From an uncultured Bacteroidales bacterium (lineage in GTDB: Bacteria; Bacteroidota; Bacteroidia; Bacteroidales; UBA932), in contig CAKUVD010000001.1 in the NCBI GenBank assembly GCA_934695325.1, forward strand, positions 62,001 to 126,000: DNA of 64,000 nt. Direction: 5' to 3'. Below, one piece after another: positions 27,293-35,269 of this stretch (positions are counted from its first letter, which is position 1; every line of letters begins with the position of its first letter). The position numbers and the translations under genes were made by a program. Below the pieces are notes generated by a model. The model saw only the letters and a program-made list of their open reading frames with translations. It did not search any database and had not been told where the DNA came from.

Positions 27293-29049
27293 ACCGCCTC
27301 TACGAGTTCAAACACAGCACCGTACGTCCCGGCGATACAGTCAAGATGCCCGACAATGGCGTATTTCATTCCGACGGCGGACAACATCAGTCCGGCATAT
27401 TCACGTATGTCTGACATCGACTTGTCTCCCGACCAGAACCAGGTGTTCTCCCCCTTGATATGATGGCGGATGGAAATCTCCCCTGCCACGACGTTCGGCA
27501 AAGTGTAGACGAACACAGCAGGACTGGCTGCCGAATCACCGTCTGTGTCAATGATCCTCTGATGGCGCATATCAGTATCCAGGCATCCGTACCTGCCGGA
27601 AAGGACGATGCCACATTCTTCCTTGCCGAATGTGATTCCTTCCAGAAGCCTTTCCGCCGCGACATAGCCCAGTTTGCAGAAATCATCCATCTTATAGAAT
27701 TTCATCCCGGACTCCCCTCCTGACTTGTAGGCTTCCCTGATGAATGTCCCGAAATCAGCGCCCGAGTGAGAGAAGACGGTCGCACCGTCTATGACAATGC
27801 TGCCGGACTCAATGCAGACCTTACGCACCGTGCGGAGCCTGTTCGCGACAAGGACAAGGCATTGACAGTCAGCATTGTCTGACACACCTGTCTCGCCGTG
27901 ACGCTCGCCGTCGAGGTGAAGGAGCACAGCCGCATTGGTACCGCCGAAACCGGAGGCCGTCTTCAGCAGATATTCGGCTCCAGGGATGACACGGTTATCC
28001 GAGGTGACATCCAGACGCACGGATACACCAGAATCGGAATATCCCTTTGTCCCTATGAATATGCCCTGTTTCAGTTCCTCAGCAGCGATGATGGTCTCGA
28101 TTATTCCCGAGGCGCCCATTGTGTGGCCGAAATATGGCTTCAGGCTCTGGACCGGGACGTTGTCCAGACCGGCCAATGCGGCAGCCTTGCTCTCCATCTC
28201 ATCATTATACGCCGTAGCCGTGCCGTGCATCTGGAGCATATCAATGTCTGAGCCAAGGACTCCTGCCTCCGTCATCGCACCCCGCATCGCAAGGAAAAGG
28301 CCGTCGCCGGTTCTTGACGGGCCTGAAATATGGTTCGCATCATCAGTTATGCAGCCTCCGTCAATGCTGATGGAGGCATCCGCATTGACCTTTGTGAGCA
28401 GAATCGCACCTGACGCCTCCCCCAGATTAAGGCCGCACCGAGCCGCATCATACGGCAGACAATGCTCCGGACTCAAGGACTTGAATGAAGCGAATCCACT
28501 GGTAATGAAGCGGTTCTGCACATCAGTCCCCACCACGACGGCATTGTCATATCGTCCGGACAGAATCAGCCTCCTGGCTACAGTCAGGGCGGATACGCCT
28601 GAGATACAAGCGTTGGATATCATATATATGTCTTTCCTGGAGAAGCCGAATCTTGCTCCGACACGGCACCACGTCACCTCGGGAAGCACGATGTCATTGT
28701 CCTCAGGGATGAACGGGCCTGACTGGCAGCGGCCCTCAAGCAAGGATGCGTTGCCCTTGGCAGAGGCAGTAACCAACGCAGTCCTGCCATCAGGAATCCC
28801 TCCGAGCCCGTCAATGCAAGCGATCGAAAGAAGTTCCGCTCTGGTGAATTCTACGCCGTATCTGCCGCGGAGAACATCATACAATGTCTCCTGGACGATG
28901 CCGGCCATAACGGAGGACTGTGTCACCCTGGGGGCAGATGTCATACGGACACCGCTCTCTCCTCGGCACAAGGCGTCGAAATTCAAGGCTGTGCCCTCTC
29001 CGAGGGATGTCACCATATTCGTCGCCGATATGTAAACGCTGCCTTTCAT
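27289..29049 (-). CDS. Beta-ketoacyl-ACP synthase with an extra degenerate KS-like C-terminal part
   Basis: A protein of 586 residues, against about 410 for FabF. Residues 1-380 are an intact condensing enzyme with the Cys-His-His set: C148 in ISNACISGVS, H275 in MHGTATAYNDEME, and K304/H309 in KPYFGHTMGASG. Residues about 390-586 are an extension whose stretch SPAVFVYTLPNVVAGEIS followed by KGENTW resembles the N-lobe of a second KS, but without the nucleophile Cys. It recalls a chain-length-factor half fused in cis. As the last gene of the ACP-acyltransferase-methyltransferase operon (1 bp gap to the methyltransferase) it should extend an ACP-bound chain for a lipid or polyketide-like product. 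Confidence 0.85.
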   Translation of the reverse strand: MKGSVYISATNMVTSLGEGTALNFDALCRGESGVRMTSAPRVTQSSVMAGIVQETLYDVLRGRYGVEFTRAELLSIACIDGLGGIPDGRTALVTASAKGNASLLEGRCQSGPFIPEDNDIVLPEVTWCRVGARFGFSRKDIYMISNACISGVSALTVARRLILSGRYDNAVVVGTDVQNRFITSGFASFKSLSPEHCLPYDAARCGLNLGEASGAILLTKVNADASISIDGGCITDDANHISGPSRTGDGLFLAMRGAMTEAGVLGSDIDMLQMHGTATAYNDEMESKAAALAGLDNVPVQSLKPYFGHTMGASGIIETIIAAEELKQGIFIGTKGYSDSGVSVRLDVTSDNRVIPGAEYLLKTASGFGGTNAAVLLHLDGERHGETGVSDNADCQCLVLVANRLRTVRKVCIESGSIVIDGATVFSHSGADFGTFIREAYKSGGESGMKFYKMDDFCKLGYVAAERLLEGITFGKEECGIVLSGRYGCLDTDMRHQRIIDTDGDSAASPAVFVYTLPNVVAGEISIRHHIKGENTWFWSGDKSMSDIREYAGLMLSAVGMKYAIVGHLDCIAGTYGAVFELVEAV

Positions 29050-29050
29050 A

Positions 29051-30130
29051 TCACTTCCTTACGCAACGGATAAGACTGTGCCCATAGCCGAGGTCATCTA
29101 TGCTCTTTTCGATCTTCAATCCGGCCTCGCCTATCATCCTCTCCAGATCAGGGCCGTAGAACATCTTGCTGTTTCCGTTCGCCATAGCCGTGAAGTAGAC
29201 GCTGGTCTGGGCGAGGTCAAATGAGGCCGTATCATATCTCTGCCTATCCCACAAGGTCTCCATTATGAAGATTCTGGCACCGGGCTTCAGTCCGGCAGCC
29301 ACACGGGCAAGAATGCTCACGACCTGCTCTTCCGAGAAACAGTCGAGGAACTGGCTCATCCATACGACATCAAAACCGCCAGGCACGGAGGTATCCTCTT
29401 TAAGAAGGTCTCCCGGATGGGTATGAATCCTGTCTGCGCCCGGTCTTCCGGCTATGTTACGCTCCAGCATCTCTATCTGCTGAGGCAGATCCATCACGGT
29501 GACATCCACTCCTGAGTTTTCCGACACGCATTTCAGTGCGAACCGTCCAGTGTTGCCGCCTATGTCCAGAATAGTCGCCGTACCGCCTGAGAACACATAG
29601 GGAAGAGCCTCCTCGAACGAATTGTCAGAATAGAAATGGTCGAAGCCGAACCAGCTTTTCTGCTCTTCAGGCTTGAGCGAGGACAATCCTTCATACAATG
29701 TCGGCCAGCCGCCAAGTTCCCTCAGACCCGCAGGCCTTCCAGTCCTTATCGCCTCGTCCAAGTGGAACAGCCCCTTGTAGTTTATGTCATTGTTGAAGTC
29801 AATGTCGGCGCGGACCATCGGGTCATTGAGCAGAAACCATCCTATCTTGGATATGGTGAAACGGCTGCCGTCACAGAATACTGTGCCGGCAGTCAAAGAT
29901 GACTCCAGCAGAATCTTCGCGCCATAGATGGATATGCCGGCGCTTTCGGCCACCTCCGTCACAGTGAGTCCGGAAGGTGTCTTTCGACCAGATTCCTCTA
30001 AAGCGGCGAATATACCGTATTTTATCATAAGCCTGCTCACCTGGAATACCATCGGAGCGAAGGCTATCCCGTGGGCTGCACGCTGCGCGTCCAGCGCAGT
30101 CATCCTGTATCCTTTATATTTCTCGTTCAT
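29051..30130 (-). CDS. SAM-dependent O-methyltransferase, AcnI type
   Basis: A protein of 359 residues. The N-terminal ~110 residues form a winged-helix dimerisation domain (SGLTVTEVAESAGISIYGAK), as in small-molecule O-methyltransferases. The catalytic domain has motif I TILDIGGNTGRFALK, the SAM-ribose region VTVMDLPQQIEML, and FDVVWMSQFLDCF. This architecture occurs in aryl-polyene and related pigment or lipid clusters. The substrate is presumably the ACP-bound or released product of the neighbouring genes; this is inference from context. The spacing to its neighbours is 15 bp upstream and 1 bp downstream. Confidence 0.85.
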   Translation of the reverse strand: MNEKYKGYRMTALDAQRAAHGIAFAPMVFQVSRLMIKYGIFAALEESGRKTPSGLTVTEVAESAGISIYGAKILLESSLTAGTVFCDGSRFTISKIGWFLLNDPMVRADIDFNNDINYKGLFHLDEAIRTGRPAGLRELGGWPTLYEGLSSLKPEEQKSWFGFDHFYSDNSFEEALPYVFSGGTATILDIGGNTGRFALKCVSENSGVDVTVMDLPQQIEMLERNIAGRPGADRIHTHPGDLLKEDTSVPGGFDVVWMSQFLDCFSEEQVVSILARVAAGLKPGARIFIMETLWDRQRYDTASFDLAQTSVYFTAMANGNSKMFYGPDLERMIGEAGLKIEKSIDDLGYGHSLIRCVRK

Positions 30131-30145
30131 AATCAGATAGTAGTC

Positions 30146-31054
30146 TCATTTCTTCCGTGAAGACACGGGCTTTCTCAGATTCCAGAAATCGTAATAATTA
30201 TACCATTGCTCCGGATGAGCTTTCAGCATTGCCTCCAGAGTCTCGATGAATTTATCCAGCATTCCGCACCACTCATCGCCTCGTACGGACACGTCCAGCC
30301 GTCGGAATATGAAACGGTATGTCATATCTCTTTCCCGCACTGCGGCATAGAACATCACAGGGACACGCATCCTGGCTGACAGCAGGAAAGGACCTGACGG
30401 AAACCTTGCTGGATGCCCCATAAACTCTGCATCGAGAAGTTTGTCTTCATTGACATATCTGTCACCGAGAAAGCACACCAGTTCCCCGCGGTCCAGAGCC
30501 TCTGTTATCATAAACACGTGGGCGAGACTGTCCTTGTTAACCGGAATTATCTTGAATGACGCCTCCCTGTCACGATTATTCTCCAGAATCTTCTTAATGT
30601 CGGAATGTTCATTGTCATACATCACGAGGTTAAGCTTCGTTCTGTACTTGCTGAAGAACGGTTCTCCGGCGGCCCAGTTGCCGAAGTGAGCGCCGAGTAT
30701 TATGGCACCTCTGCCTTCTCTAAGCAGTCCCTCCAATGCGCCGAAGCCTTCAAATTCATAATGGAAACTATCTTCCAGGCCTGCGGACACGGCAACCCTG
30801 TCGATGATGGACTGACCGAACGACCAATAGTTACGGAATACGAACAATGATGAACGGAGCCTGTCGAGGCCCAATATCCTGCGGGCATATCTCCAGATGT
30901 CGCCAGTGGATCTCGGGGCGGCTGGAATGAAGTACAGCACCACGAAAAAAAGCAGGACGTATGCCGTCCGCACCCCGAAGTGGCGTATCAGGAATATGAA
31001 TACGCCATATCCCGCCCTTCCGCCTCTGGATCTTCCCTGCCACTGCCTAGCCAT
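30146..31054 (-). CDS. LpxL/HtrB-family acyltransferase
   Basis: A protein of 302 residues with one N-terminal membrane helix (about 17-44). The catalytic His is H123 in ILGAHFGNWAAGE, the HX4-acid region of lipid A late acyltransferases, and FLGDRYVNEDK follows as the second conserved block. It would move an acyl chain from an ACP to a glycolipid or aromatic head group at the inner membrane. Because it is encoded 6 bp after a dedicated ACP, the donor is probably that ACP rather than the housekeeping one, so a lipid A role is less likely than a specialised lipid. Confidence 0.82.
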   Translation of the reverse strand: MARQWQGRSRGGRAGYGVFIFLIRHFGVRTAYVLLFFVVLYFIPAAPRSTGDIWRYARRILGLDRLRSSLFVFRNYWSFGQSIIDRVAVSAGLEDSFHYEFEGFGALEGLLREGRGAIILGAHFGNWAAGEPFFSKYRTKLNLVMYDNEHSDIKKILENNRDREASFKIIPVNKDSLAHVFMITEALDRGELVCFLGDRYVNEDKLLDAEFMGHPARFPSGPFLLSARMRVPVMFYAAVRERDMTYRFIFRRLDVSVRGDEWCGMLDKFIETLEAMLKAHPEQWYNYYDFWNLRKPVSSRKK

Positions 31055-31060
31055 AGTCCG

Positions 31061-31303
31061 TCAGGCTATCTTGTCCATCAGGAAATCATAGAAATCGGAG
31101 AAAGTCTTTATGCCGGCAAAGTCTTCCTTTTTCATAACATATCCGAAGTTCCTCTCCACAAGCACCACGACATCTACAATATCCAGACTGTCAAGGTCCA
31201 GCACCTCCATAAGCGAGGCGTCCGGCCGCATATCATTTATGTCTGCCTCGAATTCCTCGGACAATATTTCGTTCACTCTGCTGACAAGTTCTTCCCTGGT
31301 CAT
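31061..31303 (-). CDS. Acyl carrier protein, dedicated
   Basis: An acidic protein of 80 residues. S39 in EVLDLDSLDIVDVVV is the phosphopantetheine attachment site (DSLD variant of the usual DSL). The four-helix pattern is intact. Its sequence departs from housekeeping AcpP, and it heads an operon with an acyltransferase, a methyltransferase and a ketoacyl synthase, so it is a specialised carrier. The 110 bp upstream hold an inverted repeat (CACATC and GATGTG, 31332-31349) and an imperfect -7 box (AAGTTTTG). Confidence 0.88.
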   Translation of the reverse strand: MTREELVSRVNEILSEEFEADINDMRPDASLMEVLDLDSLDIVDVVVLVERNFGYVMKKEDFAGIKTFSDFYDFLMDKIA

Positions 31304-31413
31304 TTTCTACTATATTTATAGCATCCATAGGCACATCAGGACGGATGTGTCCACAAAACTTGCGAATTTATATTTTTTTTCGCTCTTTAGCAAGTCAGTC
31401 CGGCCTTTCGTCC

Positions 31414-32724
31414 CTAAATCCTGCATCCGACGCCGAGCATAAGGTTATTCGGATCCCGGAAGTTACTGAGCTTATACCCTATGTGGATGAAGATGCGGCG
31501 CGTGACACTCGCCTTCAGTGCGACTATCTGATAAAATCCTGACAAGTCTTCCCCTCGGCAGACGACATTATGCCCGAAGCCTATGTCCACAGTAAAGATG
31601 GGCATTACCAGTTCCGCCCTCAACGACAGGCCGCCCGCAAGCTGCTCCCTGAGATGAGGGCGATAGAACCGCAGTTCGTTCTTACCGTCATCTCCGGTCT
31701 CGACGCCGGCCACGTGGTTCTGGACATTGGCGCTCTCGTCATACTGGACATCCAATGAAAGTCCTGCCTGAAAACATTTTCCGAACCGATACATAGGACT
31801 GACATTCAGCCCGGCGATCGCAAATCGACCATCCGCTATGTATGGAGTGTTATCATATATGACTCCTTTCGTGCGCAGCGCCCCATACAGCACGACATCC
31901 GTTACGATACGGCCTCGGAGTCGCCCACTCCTACCGCGCCCCTCTCCTTCATCATCACAGCGGAACGGACGCCGTCCGGTACGGAAATCGTTGGCGCCAT
32001 AGGCTGCAAGTCCCGGCTTCGCCCCGGGTCTGCGGACATTGTCCTCGCCGATGCTGTAGACAGCGCCGATACGAACACCGACAGTATTGACACCCGAATT
32101 CGGATATTTCGTGTTCCCGTTCGAGAAGTGAGAGACTTCGGCGCCTGCAGTGACGGTCAATGCAGATATCGGTCTCCAAGAAAACAGAAGCCCAGCATTG
32201 ATGTAAGCATTGATCTTCGAGCCGACTACCATATTCAGTCCGTTTGACCGCTCATCATACGGCCTCCATCCGAATGAAGCCCCGAAGTTCCATTCATATC
32301 CGAGAGAAAGGCGTCGGGCAAGTCTCGCTATCTGAGCGCCCTGGAAAACATACAAAGCCACAGGAGTGCCTATCTCCTTCTTGTCCCAAAAGGTGTTGAA
32401 CCCCACTCCGACGCCCTGATATGACGTCGGATAGATAGTCCCGAAATGGCTCCCGGACGGAAATGAGAATGCGTATTGCAAATGGGCCGAGCCGCTCCTG
32501 TCCAGACGTCTTTCCTTCTCGTTTTCGCCGCGGAAGAAACTGTGTGTCTGCGCCAGCCACGCCCCTCCCGCCCTGACGCCTATACGATGGACGATATGCC
32601 CGAAAGGCTCAGATGATGTCTGCATTGTCCTGTGCACTTCCGAGGAATCACGCACCGCGGCTCCATATGCGGGCACGGCCAGGGACAGCAGCGCCGCCAG
32701 GAATATGTATGCCTTCAGTTTCAT
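31414..32724 (-). CDS. PagL-like lipid A deacylase-type outer membrane protein
   Basis: A protein of 436 residues from ATG 32724 (a TTG at 32730 is disregarded) with signal peptide LAALLSLAVPAYGA. Residues about 45-230 resemble lipid A 3-O-deacylase (PagL, PF09411): His199 and Ser201 in EVSHFSNGNTKYPNSGVN align with the PagL His and Ser, but the Glu expected twelve residues past the Ser is Asn. The C-terminal ~200 residues add further barrel-like strands absent from PagL. Function is therefore uncertain: active deacylase with another acid, or a related non-enzymatic barrel. It follows the kinase gene by 22 bp and precedes the ACP operon by 110 bp. Confidence 0.65.
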   Translation of the reverse strand: MKLKAYIFLAALLSLAVPAYGAAVRDSSEVHRTMQTSSEPFGHIVHRIGVRAGGAWLAQTHSFFRGENEKERRLDRSGSAHLQYAFSFPSGSHFGTIYPTSYQGVGVGFNTFWDKKEIGTPVALYVFQGAQIARLARRLSLGYEWNFGASFGWRPYDERSNGLNMVVGSKINAYINAGLLFSWRPISALTVTAGAEVSHFSNGNTKYPNSGVNTVGVRIGAVYSIGEDNVRRPGAKPGLAAYGANDFRTGRRPFRCDDEGEGRGRSGRLRGRIVTDVVLYGALRTKGVIYDNTPYIADGRFAIAGLNVSPMYRFGKCFQAGLSLDVQYDESANVQNHVAGVETGDDGKNELRFYRPHLREQLAGGLSLRAELVMPIFTVDIGFGHNVVCRGEDLSGFYQIVALKASVTRRIFIHIGYKLSNFRDPNNLMLGVGCRI

Positions 32725-32746
32725 CTGCAAGCGGGTAGGAACAGTC

Positions 32747-34399
32747 TTATCCGATGAAATATCTCATAAGTGACGTAGGAGGTATCTGTTTGTCCGATAC
32801 TGGGATGAAGTAGTGCAGGAATTTCATCAGCCTGTGTGCCTCGCTGTATTCGGGACAGTTCTTGGGTACTGTGGCGAGAATGCGTTCCGCGTGGCTGCGG
32901 AGCACTGCGAACTCCACCAGATAGGCGGAATTGAACAGGACGTCAGCCTCCTCCTGGTAAGGATATATCCACTTCACCTCGGCACGGCGGACGTTCGGCC
33001 AGTTGGATATGGTCTCCCTTGCCGTGAAAGCGCCCTTGTTGAAGTCGCGCACGATACGGCGGAGCAAGCGGTTATCGCTGGTCGGTATGCAGTTATGGTC
33101 ATCCAGGGATATGCTGGTGATGGTGTTTATGAATATGCGAAATTTTCCGGAGTCAGGGATATTGTCGAGGAGCCGCGGATTCAGGGCGTGGAGCCCCTCT
33201 ATAAGCAAAATGGAGCCTTCCTCAAGTCTAAGCCTCTTGCCGTTATATTCCCGGATGCCCGTGACGAAATTATATTCAGGGACTTCTACTGTCTCCCCGG
33301 AGATGAGCCTCTGCACATCCTTCTGGAGCAATGCGTGGTCCACAGTGTCGAAATTGTCGAAGTCATAGCTGCCGTCGGGAAGTTTCGGCGTGTCCAGCCT
33401 GTTCACGAAGTAATCGTCGGTAGAGAATGATATAGGTTTCAGTCCGCAAGTCATCAGCTGTACGCTGAGCCTCTTGCAGAATGTACTCTTCCCGCTGCTG
33501 GTAGGGCCGGTTATCAGTACGATCCTGACTCTCTGCGGGGATCTGTACCTTCTGTCAATCTCCTCGGCTATCTGGACTATCTTCTTCTCCTGCAATGCCT
33601 CTGCCACCTGGATGAGGTCTGTGGCCTTACCTTTCAGGCAGGCCTGGTTCACGTCCCCGACATTGTCAAGTCCCATAATGCTGTTCCACCTTATGGTCTC
33701 AGCGAACACGTCGAATGTCTTGGGCTGTTCGTTGAACGGGGCGAGACGTTCCGGATGATGGCGGTCAGGGACACGAAGGATCGCTCCATTGCGGTAAGGG
33801 CTGAGATCCCAGACCTTCAGATAACCGGCGCTCGGGACAAGCACGTCATAATAATAGTCCGCCGTTTCGCCAAGAGTATAGTAGCTTATGTAGACCTCGC
33901 CGCAGGACTCCAGAAGTTTCACCTTGTCATAGTGACCGAGGCTGCGGAAAAGTTCAATCGCTTCTGAAATCTGCACCTCGTGTCTGTGGAACGGCATATC
34001 CTGCTCGACTATCTCTCGCATCCTCGCCTTTATCGCGGCTATGTCCATAGCAGATAGCGGATTTCCGTCGCCTTTGTCTATGCTGCAGAAGAAGCCCTTG
34101 GATATAGGCCTGCGCATCACGACCTTGCACTGAGGGAACACGTCCAGCGCCGCCTTGTAAAGAAGGAAGCAGAGAGAGCGGCTGTAGACGTTGCGGCCGC
34201 TGTAGGTGGTGTAGTCCTGGAACTCCACATCCCGGCTATTGTAAACTCTGAACTTCAGTCCCTGCGAGACATTGTTCACCTTGGCTGATATGATGTCGTA
34301 CGGCTTTCCGAAGTCGAACTCGTCGATCATATCAAGAAGCATCGTGCCTTCCTGGAACTCTCTATAGGTCCCGGTATTCTTGCAGAATATTCTTACCAT
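32747..34399 (-). CDS. Uridine-kinase-like nucleoside kinase with TGS/ThrRS-like N-terminal region
   Basis: A protein of 550 residues from ATG 34399 (MVRIFCKN). The N-terminal 60 residues look like a TGS domain, followed by a segment like the second additional domain of threonyl-tRNA synthetase (FHRHEVQISEAIELF). The C-terminal half is a P-loop kinase of the uridine/phosphoribulokinase family: Walker A GPTSSGKST and SFSTDDYFVNR. This fusion is widespread in Bacteroidota; it probably phosphorylates uridine or another nucleoside. The divergent neighbour is upp, so pyrimidine salvage is a fair inference. The TTG at 34441 overlaps the promoter box and is not used. Confidence 0.86.
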   Translation of the reverse strand: MVRIFCKNTGTYREFQEGTMLLDMIDEFDFGKPYDIISAKVNNVSQGLKFRVYNSRDVEFQDYTTYSGRNVYSRSLCFLLYKAALDVFPQCKVVMRRPISKGFFCSIDKGDGNPLSAMDIAAIKARMREIVEQDMPFHRHEVQISEAIELFRSLGHYDKVKLLESCGEVYISYYTLGETADYYYDVLVPSAGYLKVWDLSPYRNGAILRVPDRHHPERLAPFNEQPKTFDVFAETIRWNSIMGLDNVGDVNQACLKGKATDLIQVAEALQEKKIVQIAEEIDRRYRSPQRVRIVLITGPTSSGKSTFCKRLSVQLMTCGLKPISFSTDDYFVNRLDTPKLPDGSYDFDNFDTVDHALLQKDVQRLISGETVEVPEYNFVTGIREYNGKRLRLEEGSILLIEGLHALNPRLLDNIPDSGKFRIFINTITSISLDDHNCIPTSDNRLLRRIVRDFNKGAFTARETISNWPNVRRAEVKWIYPYQEEADVLFNSAYLVEFAVLRSHAERILATVPKNCPEYSEAHRLMKFLHYFIPVSDKQIPPTSLMRYFIG

Positions 34400-34438
34400 T
34401 TGTCCTGTCGTTTGCACTATCGTGCTTACTAAATCGTA

Positions 34439-34446
34439 CAAAAATA
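34439..34446 (-). promoter_or_regulatory. Bacteroidota -7 box for the nucleoside kinase gene
   Basis: The minus strand reads TATTTTTG, an exact TAnnTTTG match, 40 bp before ATG 34399. The upp gene on the other strand has a near match, TAACTTTA, at 34459-34466. Confidence 0.45.
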
Positions 34447-34483
34447 GAAAAAATATGGTAACTTTACGAAAAATTTAATTTTT

Positions 34484-35113
34484 ATGAGCCAAGTGCACGT
34501 AATTGACCACCCGATGATCCAGCACAAGCTGACGATTATGAGGAAAAAGGAAACCGGTTCCAAGGATTTCCGTGAATTACTTAAAGAGATATCGCTTCTG
34601 ATGGGGTACGAAATCACGAGGGACCTCCCGCTTGATGACATCGAGATCGAGACTCCTATCTGCAAGATGACTGCGAAGAAGGTCTCCGGCCGAAAGCTTG
34701 CCATCGTCCCTATCCTCCGTGCCGGTATAGGTATGGTGGATGGTCTCCAGACATTGGTCCCTGTGGCAAAGGTCGGGCATATAGGCCTTTACCGCGACGA
34801 GAAGACTCACGTTCCGGTAGTATACTACTGCAAGCTGCCTGAGGACATAAACAAGCGCCTCGTGATCGTGACCGATCCGATGCTCGCCACAGGAGGAAGT
34901 TCTTGCGACGCACTGTCAATGCTGAAAGAGCGTGGCTGCCGGAACATCAGGCTGATGTGCCTCGTAGCCGCCCCTGAAGGAATCGCACGTGTCCAGAAGG
35001 AGCATCCGGACGTGGATATCTTCGTGGCCGCTGTCGATGACCATCTGAACCAGGACGCCTACATAGTGCCAGGCCTCGGCGACGCCGGCGACAGGATCTT
35101 CGGTACGAAATAG
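34484..35113 (+). CDS. upp: Uracil phosphoribosyltransferase
   Basis: A protein of 209 residues, normal length. It makes UMP from uracil and PRPP. The PRPP loop is [15 protein letters not shown] and the uracil-binding end is [14 protein letters not shown]. It is a single-gene transcript with a strong terminator at 35138-35179. Confidence 0.97.
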   Translation: MSQVHVIDHPMIQHKLTIMRKKETGSKDFRELLKEISLLMGYEITRDLPLDDIEIETPICKMTAKKVSGRKLAIVPILRAGIGMVDGLQTLVPVAKVGHIGLYRDEKTHVPVVYYCKLPEDINKRLVIVTDPMLATGGSSCDALSMLKERGCRNIRLMCLVAAPEGIARVQKEHPDVDIFVAAVDDHLNQDAYIVPGLGDAGDRIFGTK

Positions 35114-35137
35114 ATCTTTTCATTCATACAGAAATAG

Positions 35138-35179
35138 AAAAGGATGACCAAATGTGACTGATTTGGCCATCCTTTTTTT
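35138..35179 (+). terminator. Intrinsic terminator of upp
   Basis: Arms AAAAGGATGACCAAAT and ATTTGGCCATCCTTTT pair with one mismatch around loop GTGACTG, followed by further Ts. It is 25 bp past the upp stop. Confidence 0.88.
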
Positions 35180-35209
35180 GTCTTGATACAACCCTGCAGA
35201 CTGCGTCTG

Positions 35210-35269
35210 CGCCCCCATCGAGGGGGCGATGCTTCCCCACAGGCTTATGCCTGTGGGGCCCCTTACAAT
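35210..35269 (-). repeat. Double-hairpin intergenic repeat, copy B
   Basis: On the minus strand it begins at the TAA stop of the Gfo/Idh gene and matches copy A at 4803-4856 over its length with a few substitutions and short indels. It folds into two perfect hairpins: arms CCCCACAGGC and GCCTGTGGGG with a 4-base loop (35235-35258), then CGCCCCC and GGGGGCG around a 5-base loop (35210-35228). A third small hairpin (GCAGAC/GTCTGC, 35196-35210) abuts it. It sits at the 3' end of the 26 kb polysaccharide locus and could end that transcript. Confidence 0.78.

Noticed and set aside
27935..29035. A 366-codon open frame on the plus strand
   Set aside because: It is the antisense of the ketoacyl synthase, whose catalytic residues are intact. 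The composition is low-complexity Ser/Pro/Arg without a recognisable domain.
27289..32724. A complete aryl-polyene or flexirubin cluster
   Set aside because: Only ACP, acyltransferase, methyltransferase and ketosynthase are present; ketoreductase, dehydratase, ammonia lyase and exporter genes are missing from the window.
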